Assembly (NCBI GenBank): GCA_903904885.1 | Contig: CAIVED010000004.1 | Location: forward strand, 1-63,332 | DNA from: an uncultured archaeon | GTDB lineage: Archaea; Nanobdellota; Nanobdellia; Woesearchaeales; CAIVOO01 | Length of the DNA stretch: 63,332 bases | Direction of reading: 5' to 3' | Part shown: positions 27,701-35,645 of the stretch, one piece after another | Numbering within the stretch: position 1 is the first letter of the stretch | Layout: every line of letters begins with the position of its first letter | Translations under genes and position numbers: made by a program | Notes under the pieces: generated by a model | What the model saw: only the letters and a program-made list of their open reading frames with translations | What the model was told of the DNA's origin: nothing | The model's database searches: none

Positions 27701-29163
27701 GGCATTTTGTTAACGGAACTCCGGAAGTTAAAGCAGACTATGTTCCGTCTATCTCCCCATACTCGCCGCCTGTCATCGTGCTGAGAAGCGTGGGGCTGGT
27801 TCCGCCAAGTTCGGCAATTACCTGGAGCGCAAACTGCACAAGGATTGAAGCCAACAGGGACAGGTTCAACTGCACAATGAATATTTCATCATTTGATGAC
27901 GGAGACTACCAGCTGTCAATACTGCCTGCAAAGACCTTTGCAGACGGCACTTTCAGGGAAAAGGACAGGTATGATATTTTCAGCTTTGTAAGGGACACCC
28001 AGAAGCCGGTTGTTTCGCGTTTCAACCTGACCAACAAATACATTAATTTCCTCAGGAGCAATGTGTCAATAAACTTCACAGCAACCGTGGCAAATGAAAG
28101 GCACAATCTTAAGGTCAGGCTAAGCCTTACGGACAATAATGCAAAAGTATTCAGTCTTGATACTGATTCTGCAAAGTATAGTGACATGGATTTATTCGGG
28201 AAGGTCACAGAAGCAACCCTCAACAAGGCAAAGGCAGACGGGCTTTCGCTTGTTGACGGCCATGCTTACCCTGTAAGGATAAATGTTTCTGACTATGCCG
28301 GAAATTACAATGATGCTGTAGCGGAAATACTGACCATAGACAACACCCCTCCTTTTATTGACCCTCAGAACATAACTGTAAACGCTATACCGATTTATCA
28401 GTATGTTGTCCCGGGGACTTTCGGAGAAAATGAGTCAACAACATACATTGTAAGAAAAGACATATTGAACATATCGGGAATTGTGCCCGCTGATGTGGCA
28501 GGGCTTTTCTTTTACCGGGTGAAAGGAGACGGCACATCGGAACTGCTTGACAGCATTAAAAGCTGTACAACGTCATCTGTGCTGGGCTGCGTAAGTCCCC
28601 AGACAGGAAGATTTGTGCTTCCTGCAAAGAACACCACAGTTGTCGGGACTCTAGGAGAGGTCATGGCAAACAGGATAAGGATAGTTGCGGTTGACAGGGC
28701 GGGAAATACCGATGAGATAACAAAGCTTGTCTACACTGACCTTGAGAAGCCGGGAATTATCATATGCGTTTCGCCAACAGAATGCACTTCCTACCAGGAA
28801 AATGTACCGCCAGTAACCAATTTGAACGATGTAAAAGCAAGCTGCTCAGCAGATCCCAGTAAAGTGGTTACCTGCTACTGGAATCTTATCAGCCAGATGT
28901 GCCTTGATGAAAACAACAATCCAAAATACCTTTGCCGCGAAAAAGCCCTTGCAGATATAGCATCACTCGGAGACACAAATGTGGCCAAGTTATGCGCAGA
29001 TGATTTTGTTCCAAATTATGTAACAAACTGCATAAGGGATGTTGCAGTCAACTCCTGCAGCAAGGACATTTGCGGAAAGCTGTCAAATCTTCAGAACGTC
29101 GCTGATTGTGAATCAGATGTAAACGCCAGGCTAAATAACCCGAATCACGTATGTCCATATTAA
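21763..29163 (+). CDS. Giant secreted surface protein with CarboxypepD_reg-like repeats (2466 aa)
   Basis: An N-terminal signal (LLIAAIFSFLVLFSSAVYA) precedes a Cys-rich block (residues 26-130). About five carboxypeptidase-regulatory/SpaA-like beta sandwiches follow at residues 161-583 (recurrent SGKVTDAGGAPVPGVSI and GYIINSSGFPVNGATVSI patterns). A second Cys-rich block spans roughly 690-960 with C-x2-Y...C...C modules such as GTKTCYDYLSKDACNKNSC. Long Ig/cadherin-like stretches continue to about 2350, and a last Cys block closes the protein. There is no membrane anchor. It is probably an extracellular fibre or adhesin, and the next gene, starting 3 bp after its stop, may be its membrane-anchored partner. 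Confidence 0.85.
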   Translation: MKKEGLLIAAIFSFLVLFSSAVYAENCCLRPQSNFCTDVSAQSCCGTDANCLNTQYFQGASCSDFCFGGKGCCLDSCTDAWIAGTSTPIACSSPQVYSQKPCAEYSECTSGCAFCSNYTASIGNFPLFIASQKCSNLSRRLSLFNTSTTACMNISQASSTLFSVSGKVTDAGGAPVPGVSIKIAGSAATTTSSGNYRITNLPVGNFTVRAWHINYNESLTPLFIDSNKTFDIVLQKIQTATLTVNVFNSDNSPADGAAVTADSASLTAAGGIAVFSDLPILQPNGLRRYYRITASLGGAQNSATINLSSGANTVSITLPSAVVGTGSLSGYIINSSGFPVNGATVSIAGREYFTLANGLYQFSDLPATSYEITAMPPQPYLQKTDSISIAAGEVLAHNITVNALSAENVAILTVEVVNWTDTFEKIEGATVTIRLAGAITPEAVLTTGADGKAVVTLPVAEYFVTAEKAGYQMTVPPQYVDLSGDKTEQVWLKKLIFVGFSLSGTVTDVETMKPIDRASVSVRGAAGNYYAVTGEDGSYVINDIPSSLLPPNSLVPYALVTSKLDYAGDTQSISIIANTQKNIMLRKAACFSNVAPPEITLLEMIKNETHLKFSSPCQIKGYYVYRCEGASCTGTKPITNMIGPSQTEFFDTKVEPNKWYTYEIHAYFESPLVQEKISGQKSIYTGAKECFNPDTSEFCYNNTRSVCDANNTILTVYGGEAGPDDFCMQDGLNTEYVSKINCSVECNTPMGMFSIFGLFSSTNCSQPSLLSSLAYCYKDYTKTVVSRFYSCEGTKTCYDYLSKDACNKNSCGLDQAGDCAWRSYSQDLSLGVCMPKNEKYWNCSRCNQADKFNNLFGQCNSEICDLYGGNVGSSGNAESHYCFFSGGLCAAKNQRSCDDYYTNQSQCLGDDGNVSVRIESDNEITKRSKDWLDFGLCRFGSSNDTPYTARCFKDANNNYLHDPNANDMQVPYTSVIHPTAANRIDFNFTVYDNENNMTAVLSTAQTYSKVTRGGFGRPTVLAQNGRITEPSVLDNVTYKVWFYSKDNADNLEVVKSFAIFIDRSPPTINFGQAFLNSTRTLTVYLNSTENVTCNAKLYDDNYNLIPPQLVDGLGTEFASSYPDTADGVYFYEYSCLDWVGNNVSDSKIITIDTDGMIYNGQPNSTIKDGPALTISVNTRADGNCKYLDVPTVNGSFVYKNLADAVAAGETFDTMTPFTTTGAKYHEAGVTVNDDSIAKLYLVRCLLNETNEFTKSNISAIRFTVDRLYPTTKFYEAYQVTAPIDYNFSIWRNQAGLKIACFDPPSPPLRPSSYSPKEFGCNYVSYCVDYGACEPVVATLNANISGTGNSTNATNATEAGFLLNETQMVCFSSADKGNNTEPVGCTLVRIDTTSPRVKIKSASGFCTVDENGVPECRTNVPELIVNGTVDNVAYWSDKGGLMPYFANFTFNATVSSADVSEVVFDWLAQDSYDYVQLNFKQNQLAYGSPNNPHAISLALTPNEPVNLTITASGLNAEIFINGVSQVVFERSNPEGWIRSDNITVSNVVIDSENASSPLYEEFLTVVINEINQTQKIPIVNGRFDDVLDISSLLSNPTGFIELRVADSAGNAGEDSMIVIFDTIGPLIPPLFDPPINDSLNYFRENYDNLGYPIHYDPQSVPPTYYVGAGGGKIYLTGYTSEPGERIEFWVNDTQNPVNYTEPPNETYSRIGVNLTANEKSDAGSSQVTIRGSALTSLGDEKYIVFDGHHRTGYGHYGEAYEITSINSTHLGTVIKLNTPLEQEVKQNEGMIISNMLRPTDRFNISFDMNPPNPYGQETWQLLQFDDLNNPGAASEQMEVVYDSIPPKIVSASPSFFSGRIYDIGNITVDVLENGSGLRYDNINLTINGQRIALTNINVTTLVSYFMDDAHGLIAKYRIYYDCSAYSDGDYLIKLILSDKANNRITQTWNLTMDKAYPMDPVFTVTNGVLIDIDDLNPGQIWHFVNGTPEVKADYVPSISPYSPPVIVLRSVGLVPPSSAITWSANCTRIEANRDRFNCTMNISSFDDGDYQLSILPAKTFADGTFREKDRYDIFSFVRDTQKPVVSRFNLTNKYINFLRSNVSINFTATVANERHNLKVRLSLTDNNAKVFSLDTDSAKYSDMDLFGKVTEATLNKAKADGLSLVDGHAYPVRINVSDYAGNYNDAVAEILTIDNTPPFIDPQNITVNAIPIYQYVVPGTFGENESTTYIVRKDILNISGIVPADVAGLFFYRVKGDGTSELLDSIKSCTTSSVLGCVSPQTGRFVLPAKNTTVVGTLGEVMANRIRIVAVDRAGNTDEITKLVYTDLEKPGIIICVSPTECTSYQENVPPVTNLNDVKASCSADPSKVVTCYWNLISQMCLDENNNPKYLCREKALADIASLGDTNVAKLCADDFVPNYVTNCIRDVAVNSCSKDICGKLSNLQNVADCESDVNARLNNPNHVCPY

Positions 29164-29166
29164 AAA

Positions 29167-32100
29167 ATGAAAAGAATAATATTATTGTCTGCATTTGTAA
29201 TCGTAACAATCAGCCTAATTTACTCCTCTTTGGCAATTGTTGAAAGGTCATCGGCATTTCCTCAGATAACTCTCACGTTCACAAAAAACTATTCCAACTT
29301 TGACCCTTCCTACAAGGTCCTGGTTGATGTAAGCAGCATAAAACTGAACATAACCGACGAGCGCGGGAGGAACTACCCCTACAATTTCACAAGCATCCCT
29401 TTGGGAGGCCTAGGAAATACCTTTGCGCTGACCACGCTTGAGCCGCTGATGAACGGAAATTACACTCTTCAGGTTTTTGCAAAAGACATCGTGGGGAATG
29501 AGATAAACACGACGCAGACATTGGATGTAGAAGTTCCCTACATGGGCATAGCAATAGGCAGCCCTCCGCTTTCAGTTTCTCCAAAGCCTGTGTTTGACCT
29601 CGTAATCAAAACAGAAGGCGATGCCTACGGCTGCAAGTATGATTCCTTCCCCGTGATTTACAGCGATGCCTCTTTCACTTTTCAGGATTTGAACCCGAGA
29701 GACCATGCCAAGCTGAATTTCAACAATGATTCTGCAAAAACATTCTTTGGCCTGCAGGACGGCAGGGAATCGCCAATCTACCTATTCTGCAAGGACAATG
29801 AGTCAAACAGGATAAACCCCCAGATATTGAACATTTCCTATGACACAACTCGCCCTTCAATATCATTCCTGAACGACCAGATAATTATAACAGACACTGT
29901 GGGCGGAAAAGTTCTTGCAACAGCGGATGTACTTTCCAACGACAAAGTAGTTTGCAGATATGGCCCGCTGTTCAACCAGACAGAGGATGCGGAAGGCATA
30001 AAATTTGCCTCAACCCAGTCAAATTTTTCCGAGATGACTGGATTTTTCGGAAGAAGCGAAGATGAGGCTAATGAAAGCCAGTATTCAATAAAGCCTGAAA
30101 CAACAATAGACCTTACGGATAAGGTTGTTAACATAACCACAGTTTATACATTCAAAATAAACATTGCCTGCATAAACAGGGCAACATTAAACCTAAATGA
30201 CTACGGCGCCCAGAGGGTTTCGGCAACATTGCCTCTGACAGTAATCGTAAATCTCATCAAGCCAATCACAATACAGAAAATAAGCCCGGCTGACTTCACC
30301 GCTGAAAGTTTAATTTTCATTAATCTCACAACCAACAGGATTGCAACCTGCTCCTATAAATTTAATGGCACCCTGGCTGGAATCCTGGCTGCTTCTGCAG
30401 ACGAAAGGGTTCACAATGCTTCGCTTGGGGAATTTCAAGATGGAAGCTATGATCTGGATATAAACTGCACAGGAAGGGCGGCTACATCAAAAAACGAAAG
30501 ATTCCGGATAACAATAGACAATACGCCACCATCACAGGCATCGGTAATCTCTCCCAATGCGACCTGCACAAAAGAGCTTTCAGCGGATTTTGATGCGGTT
30601 GACAACGAGTCAGACATTGCCGGATACAATTACAGCATAGTCGGGCTTGACATTAATGATAAATTTACATCTTCCAACTCGGTTAGCCAAAGCAATCTTA
30701 ATCTTTCAAACCAGTCTTCATATTCTTTCACCGCAGTTGCCATCAACAGGGCAGGGCTCCCAGGACCGTCGGGCCAGGGCAACAACATTGTCTATGACCC
30801 CACAGGAGTTTTGTGCGACAGGAGGCCGCCTTCAATTTTCATCAAGCAGAATACAACTGCAACAGGGGTCTTTGTGATGCTCATATGCATAGACAGCGAA
30901 ACAGAATGCAATAACAATTCCTATTCATACCTGGTTTCAGCGGACAGCAACTGCGAGGGTTCTTTCCAGCCGATTACCTATGATGCAGAAAAAGAGATAT
31001 TCGGGGTTTTGGTCACCCAGGAAGGCTATTTCTGCTATGAGGCAGAGGACCTTGGGGGGAACAAGGCAAAGGGCTCGGAAAAAATAAAATTCCAGAGCTC
31101 CTCAAACTGCTACAACAGCATTGAGGACGGCGGCGAGACCGATGTTGACTGCGGCGGAATGTCCTCCTGCGTAAGATGCGACATCGGCAAGAAATGCGGG
31201 CTGGATTCTGATTGCGTTTCGTTGTACTGCCAGGGAGGGCTTTGCCAGGAGCCGTTATGCACTGACAATCTGAAAAACGGCTACGAAACTGATGTTGACT
31301 GCGGCGGCAGTGCCTGCGGCAAGTGCGGGGCAAACAAAAGCTGTATTTCCAATTCAGACTGCGAATTAAATTACTGCAACGCACTGCTGTTATGCGATGT
31401 TCCTGCCTGCAATGACCTTACAAAAAACGGAAATGAGACTGATGTTGACTGCGGCGGCAGTGCCTGCAACAAGTGCGCGCTGGGCAAGTTCTGCATAGAG
31501 AATTCAGACTGTGTAACCTCAGACTGCTTCGGGGGAGAATGCGTCCAGCAGCCAATCCCGATAAATCAAACACAGCCGATTGCACCTGAGACAGGCCTGC
31601 TGTTCAAGATTCTTAAAATAATCTTCCTGATGCTTGGCGTTTTAGGCATATTTGGCGGGTCAGGATATTTGTACTATAAAAAATCAAAGCCAAAGAAACC
31701 GGCGCCGTTGAGCGGGGCAAAGTCGCAGACCGCGGTTTCCGAGGAAAAAGCAATTGCAAAGCCAAGGGCGCTTACGCCGGAAGAGAAGATAAGGAAGCTG
31801 ACTGTCCAGGAGCAGATGAAAAGGGAAAAGGAGGAGACATCTGCAAAGCGGGAAAAGCTTTTTGGGCTTTTCGGGGCTCCGGGAAAGATTCCGCCGAAAG
31901 AGGCGCCGAATGCCCCTAAATTGCCGGCAGCGCCTGTCAGAAGAATAACCATTCCGCAGATTCCAAAGCAGCAGCCTGCTGCTGCAAAAAAGCCCGAGCA
32001 GAAGCCGGAGGACATATTCGGCAAACTGGGGAGGATGAAGCCCCGGGAGGGCAAGGAGGCAGGCATATTCGAAAAACTCGGGCTGCTGAAAGGGCAGACA

Positions 32101-32178
32101 GAATTTGAAAAGCTTGAAAATATTGGCAAGGGCAAAAAAGCAGAGGAGATAGAAAAGCTTAAGAAAAAAAGAAAATGA
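29167..32178 (+). CDS. Membrane-anchored surface protein with cytoplasmic tail (1003 aa)
   Basis: A signal peptide (IILLSAFVIVTISLIYSSLA) leads into Ig-like exodomains (to about 640), then three tandem Cys modules at about 645-795, each with a (G)xETDVDCGG(S)xxCxxC core. One membrane helix follows (about 808-832: ILKIIFLMLGVLGIFGGSGYLYY), then a basic, Pro/Lys-rich cytoplasmic tail of 170 residues. The tail repeats a short F-x-K-L-G motif (IFGKLGRMK, IFEKLGLLK, EFEKLENIGK). The tail suggests contact with a cytoplasmic partner, so this may link the giant extracellular proteins to the cell interior. The same Cys module occurs once in the giant protein at 8651. Confidence 0.82.
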   Translation: MKRIILLSAFVIVTISLIYSSLAIVERSSAFPQITLTFTKNYSNFDPSYKVLVDVSSIKLNITDERGRNYPYNFTSIPLGGLGNTFALTTLEPLMNGNYTLQVFAKDIVGNEINTTQTLDVEVPYMGIAIGSPPLSVSPKPVFDLVIKTEGDAYGCKYDSFPVIYSDASFTFQDLNPRDHAKLNFNNDSAKTFFGLQDGRESPIYLFCKDNESNRINPQILNISYDTTRPSISFLNDQIIITDTVGGKVLATADVLSNDKVVCRYGPLFNQTEDAEGIKFASTQSNFSEMTGFFGRSEDEANESQYSIKPETTIDLTDKVVNITTVYTFKINIACINRATLNLNDYGAQRVSATLPLTVIVNLIKPITIQKISPADFTAESLIFINLTTNRIATCSYKFNGTLAGILAASADERVHNASLGEFQDGSYDLDINCTGRAATSKNERFRITIDNTPPSQASVISPNATCTKELSADFDAVDNESDIAGYNYSIVGLDINDKFTSSNSVSQSNLNLSNQSSYSFTAVAINRAGLPGPSGQGNNIVYDPTGVLCDRRPPSIFIKQNTTATGVFVMLICIDSETECNNNSYSYLVSADSNCEGSFQPITYDAEKEIFGVLVTQEGYFCYEAEDLGGNKAKGSEKIKFQSSSNCYNSIEDGGETDVDCGGMSSCVRCDIGKKCGLDSDCVSLYCQGGLCQEPLCTDNLKNGYETDVDCGGSACGKCGANKSCISNSDCELNYCNALLLCDVPACNDLTKNGNETDVDCGGSACNKCALGKFCIENSDCVTSDCFGGECVQQPIPINQTQPIAPETGLLFKILKIIFLMLGVLGIFGGSGYLYYKKSKPKKPAPLSGAKSQTAVSEEKAIAKPRALTPEEKIRKLTVQEQMKREKEETSAKREKLFGLFGAPGKIPPKEAPNAPKLPAAPVRRITIPQIPKQQPAAAKKPEQKPEDIFGKLGRMKPREGKEAGIFEKLGLLKGQTEFEKLENIGKGKKAEEIEKLKKKRK

Positions 32179-32654
32179 ACAAGAAATCACAGATTGGCCA
32201 GGTTTTTATTTATCTCATATCCACATTAGTGATAATACTCGTTCTTTACTTCGGATATAACGCAATCAGCGGGATAACCAAAAAACAGCAGGAGCTTTCA
32301 TTTGTAAAATTCCAGACATCGCTTAAGGACATGGTGTCATACACCAGCTCTGATTACGGAACAGTCAGGGTGGAGGATTTTTACGTGCCAAGCACATTTA
32401 CAGAAGTGTGCTTTGTTGACCCTCACCTTATAACAACCCGGGATTCATCACCCATACTCCAGTCATACCCCGTAATAATTGACAGCGTTGAGAGCGGGGT
32501 TCTTGCAGATGTTTTTGCGCTTCAGGCAGGGGCTCCGTTTTACATTGAAAAAATCAATGTAACCGGGGATTTTCTGTGCGTTCCGGTCACTAACGGCAAG
32601 ATAAGAATCAGGATTGAAGGCAAGGGGGATTCTGCCCAGATAAGCAGCCCTTGA
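32175..32654 (+). CDS. Pilin-like protein B
   Basis: 159 residues, paralogous to the protein at 15707: MNKKSQIGQVFIYLIST signal, hydrophobic helix ending LYFGY, then SDYGTVRV, CFVD, IIDSVESGVLADVFALQ and a terminal GKGDSAQI. The start overlaps the previous stop by four bases (ATGA). Expected to be an A24-processed minor pilin that goes with the membrane-anchored protein just upstream. Confidence 0.75.
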   Translation: MNKKSQIGQVFIYLISTLVIILVLYFGYNAISGITKKQQELSFVKFQTSLKDMVSYTSSDYGTVRVEDFYVPSTFTEVCFVDPHLITTRDSSPILQSYPVIIDSVESGVLADVFALQAGAPFYIEKINVTGDFLCVPVTNGKIRIRIEGKGDSAQISSP

Positions 32655-32656
32655 AG

Positions 32657-33748
32657 ATGAGATTCCCAGGCAAAAAAAAGGGGGCAATTGAAATACAGTT
32701 TAACTGGATTTTTGTCCTTATAGTCGGCGCGTTGATTCTGGTTTTTTTCATCAACATATCAAATTCCCAGAGGAAGGCTGCAGACCAGAAGCTGGCATTT
32801 GACCTTCTATCCAAGGTGGACCTCATAATGAGCGGGGCGCTGACAATCCCCAAGACGGGGCAGGTTTTTGACATGCCAAACATTCCGTTCGGCCTCGAAT
32901 GCAGCAGGATTTCAATGTCCGGGGTCAGCAGGCAGTTCCCTGACAGGATAATTTTCGGGCCTGACCAGCTGAGCGGGAAAAAGCTGATTGTAGTTAGCCA
33001 GGACTGGACAGTGCCTTTCAAGATTTCCAATTTCCTTTATTTGACAACATCCGGTGTCAGGTATGTTGTTGTTGCCAATGCCGACGAGCCGGCGCAGTTC
33101 CAAACAGCAACTGATTTTTTGAACTCGCTTCCTGATAACATAACAAAGGAAGTGGGAAATCTGTCTCCGACAAACGGAATAAATGACAAAAACAACTATA
33201 AGATAAAACTGATATTCCTGAGCGATGTTTTTCCACTGCCATATCAAAAACTTATTGACTTGCAATTGCCTGATTTCATTAAAAGAATGCCGAACAGCGC
33301 AGTGAGCGGGATTTACATTGACGGGTCATCTTCCCCAATTACCGTTCGTTTCATAAAAAAAGAAACAGACCTGTCAGGAGGGGTGGTTCGGCTGAATTTT
33401 GATGGCGAGCCAATACCGGTTTACAAGGAACCCATGATATTCGGCGCAATATTTGCAGAGAACAAGGACGAGTTTAACTGCTCATATCTGAAAGCATTCA
33501 AAAAGCTTCATTATGTGAGTGAAGTATACCGGGAAAGGGAATTGAGCATAAGCAATGACTATTCAACGACCTATTCATACCGAACAGAATGCAAGGTGGC
33601 AGGGATAAGGGCGCCTGAGGAGATAAATGCAATATCTATTGCAGCAACCACCCCCACCCAGAGTATAGGCACAATCTCAACGAATGAGGGGGCAATTTCA
33701 TACGCCAACGCAAATGCATTGCGTTCGTCATGCGCGCCAATCTACTGA
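32657..33748 (+). CDS. N-terminally anchored surface protein (364 aa)
   Basis: The start MRFPGKKKGAIEIQFNWIFVLIVGALILVFF has a KKKGA site and one membrane helix at about residues 14-36, a pilin-like topology. The body is mixed alpha/beta with one potential nucleotide- or Rossmann-like strand order (VRYVVVANADEPAQF, IKLIFLSDVFPL), two Cys late in the chain and a final Cys near the end. I do not recognise the fold. ATG 32657 lies two bases after the previous stop. The following genes share the same style (short cytoplasmic start, one helix, exodomain), so they probably form one apparatus. Confidence 0.7.
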   Translation: MRFPGKKKGAIEIQFNWIFVLIVGALILVFFINISNSQRKAADQKLAFDLLSKVDLIMSGALTIPKTGQVFDMPNIPFGLECSRISMSGVSRQFPDRIIFGPDQLSGKKLIVVSQDWTVPFKISNFLYLTTSGVRYVVVANADEPAQFQTATDFLNSLPDNITKEVGNLSPTNGINDKNNYKIKLIFLSDVFPLPYQKLIDLQLPDFIKRMPNSAVSGIYIDGSSSPITVRFIKKETDLSGGVVRLNFDGEPIPVYKEPMIFGAIFAENKDEFNCSYLKAFKKLHYVSEVYRERELSISNDYSTTYSYRTECKVAGIRAPEEINAISIAATTPTQSIGTISTNEGAISYANANALRSSCAPIY

Positions 33749-33751
33749 AAA

Positions 33752-34258
33752 ATGAAAAAATCACAGCTGAAAATCGGGGAAAGCGTGGCAGTGCTTATGA
33801 TATTCTTTGTCCTGGTAATAGTTGGAATCGTATTCTGGTCGAGGTACAGCCAGGTGCAGATAAAGTCCCAGCAGGAAACTGATTTGCTGTCCCAGGCGAT
33901 TAAAATCTCCCAGACCGTGACATTCCTGTCAGAGCTGCAGTGCTCAACCCTGGAGGTCATAAAATTCAGCTGCTTTGATGTTTACAAAATCAATGCAACG
34001 CGTTCCCTGCTGATGGAGAGCAGCGACGACGAACGGGAAAACAGGACAAGCTATTATTTTGACATTTTCGGGTTCAGCAACATAACTGTCTATTCAATAT
34101 ACCCCTCCCAGCAAAGCTGGAACATATATGATTTCACCGGCGGCAACATAACCGGCTATGTCTCAACCCAGGTGCCGGTTTCAATACTTGATCCCATTAA
34201 CAACCAGTTTTCATTCGGCTATGTCAATGTTGCAGTTTACACGAGGAAGGCGGGATGA
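33752..34258 (+). CDS. Pilin-like protein with one N-terminal helix (168 aa)
   Basis: MKKSQLKIGESVAVLMIFFVLVIVGIVFW: a KKSQ-type start, a Glu at +6, then a 20-residue helix, then a soluble domain with two Cys (about 63-74) and Asn-linked glycosylation sites. The layout is that of archaeal pilins and minor pilins. Its end overlaps the next start by four bases. The substrate or partner is unknown. Confidence 0.68.
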   Translation: MKKSQLKIGESVAVLMIFFVLVIVGIVFWSRYSQVQIKSQQETDLLSQAIKISQTVTFLSELQCSTLEVIKFSCFDVYKINATRSLLMESSDDERENRTSYYFDIFGFSNITVYSIYPSQQSWNIYDFTGGNITGYVSTQVPVSILDPINNQFSFGYVNVAVYTRKAG

Positions 34259-34779
34259 TAAAAAAGGCGCAGACAGAGATGCTTGGCATAGCCATTGTGG
34301 TGATTCTGGTTTCAATAGGGATACTTTTCATAGTCACCAACGCAATCCGAAGCTCCGGCAGCCAGTCCCAGAAAACCGATTTTTCAGAAAAGCAGCTTGC
34401 AACAAACATACTGGCTTCAATACTTTCCACTTCTTCAAAGGCTGATGATTGCCAGGGAGACAGGATAAGCACGCTCATGATTGACTGCGGCAAGGGAACC
34501 GGCAGGACCTGCCTGCTTAACGGAAATGAGGTTGATGTTTGCGAATACCTCAATGTGACCATAGATACGCTGCTTAACGCAACAATTAAAGTGTGGAACA
34601 AGAAGTACCAGTTCCTCGCATACAAGAGCCTGGCATCCGGTGTGCAGATTAACATCACAAGCAGGATTGAGCAGTGCCTCGCAGGGGATGGCACAGGCCT
34701 CCAGTATGTACAGAAAGATTCTTATTACCTGCCGCTTTACCCGGAAACAATGACTGTGGAGTTGTCGCTATGCAGCTGA
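34255..34779 (+). CDS. Pilin-like protein (174 aa)
   Basis: MIKKAQTEMLGIAIVVILVSIGILFIV is a very clear class III start (KKAQ-T-E: cut after A, Glu near +3) with a hydrophobic helix. The exodomain has Cys pairs and sequons (NVT, NAT, NIT). The short protein after it begins inside its last codons, so the two are coupled. Confidence 0.7.
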   Translation: MIKKAQTEMLGIAIVVILVSIGILFIVTNAIRSSGSQSQKTDFSEKQLATNILASILSTSSKADDCQGDRISTLMIDCGKGTGRTCLLNGNEVDVCEYLNVTIDTLLNATIKVWNKKYQFLAYKSLASGVQINITSRIEQCLAGDGTGLQYVQKDSYYLPLYPETMTVELSLCS

Positions 34780-34892
34780 AGAAAGCCCAAACATCGATAG
34801 CAAGGTACATAATGCTGGTTGCCCTGATGATAGCCGCATTTGTAATAATCTGGATTATACTTAACAACATTCTTTCGAGGACCCTTGTATGA
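34770..34892 (+). CDS. Tiny pilin-like membrane peptide (40 aa)
   Basis: A 40-codon frame from ATG 34770 overlaps the previous gene by 10 bp and the next by four. It encodes QLKKAQTSIARYIMLVALMIAAFVII and a few more residues: a KKAQ pilin-type site and one helix, with almost no exodomain. It is easy to miss because of its length, but the signal and tight spacing make it credible as a small subunit or spacer pilin. Confidence 0.6.
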   Translation: MQLKKAQTSIARYIMLVALMIAAFVIIWIILNNILSRTLV

Positions 34893-35644
34893 GAAAAAAA
34901 GCAGTGGCGGAAAGCGTAACAACTGTTGTGCTAGCTCTCGTAATCTTTGTCATACTTCTTGTATTTTCAACAGCAATCAATACCTATCTGAATGAGGTGC
35001 ACCAGCGCGAGAACTGCAAGCTCAGCATAGTTGCGGTTGAACTCGGCAAGTTTATCACAAGAGGCGTTGCATCACCAAAAATTGACTGCCCTATGCAGCA
35101 GGTAACCATTGCAAAGAAAGACCTTCCAAAAGGTGATTCTGCCAATTTTGTAAAGACAAAATTCGCCCAGGAAATGTGGGACACATGGTATGTTGCGGGC
35201 AGGGGTGAAAACAGAAAATTCCAGGATGCCTGGCAGGGAGGGCAGGTTCACTGTCTGCTCTATGCCCGAATAAATTTCAAGGACAATATCGGGCTTCAGA
35301 AAACCGATTTGGGCAGCATGACCCAATGGCTGACCACTAATAATCCGAGAGAATCCTCACAGTCTTACTTCAAATATCTCACCTATAAGGACCAGAGGGC
35401 ATTTCACATAGTTGATGCTTCTGACCCCGCAAATATAAAGGACATTGAAGAAATTGACCCAGCAAAAAATTACTATGTGCTGTATTATGCAGTAATGTGG
35501 GATTCGGGAATGGTAGGAAGGCTAAATCCCCTCCAGCAGTTTGCGATTTTGAAAGATCTGGTTGGCTCGGGGAGCATTCCCCAGGTATTTGTCGTCCAGG
35601 AGGACCAGTTCGCAAACCTGGGTTGCGACCGGCTGCTTAACTAA
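34889..35644 (+). CDS. N-terminally anchored surface protein (251 aa)
   Basis: MRKKAVAESVTTVVLALVIFVILLVF has a KKA site, a Glu and one helix. The rest is an exodomain with Cys at about 43, 67 and 112, and a closing GCDRLLN. The next gene (35646) resembles it in layout and in details (C-K-x-x-V pattern after the helix, INCP versus IDCP then x-x-I-x-K, a central W/C-x-x-Y-A block and a final LGC-(D/E)-x-L), so the two are likely paralogues in tandem. Confidence 0.68.
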   Translation: MRKKAVAESVTTVVLALVIFVILLVFSTAINTYLNEVHQRENCKLSIVAVELGKFITRGVASPKIDCPMQQVTIAKKDLPKGDSANFVKTKFAQEMWDTWYVAGRGENRKFQDAWQGGQVHCLLYARINFKDNIGLQKTDLGSMTQWLTTNNPRESSQSYFKYLTYKDQRAFHIVDASDPANIKDIEEIDPAKNYYVLYYAVMWDSGMVGRLNPLQQFAILKDLVGSGSIPQVFVVQEDQFANLGCDRLLN

Positions 35645-35645
35645 A

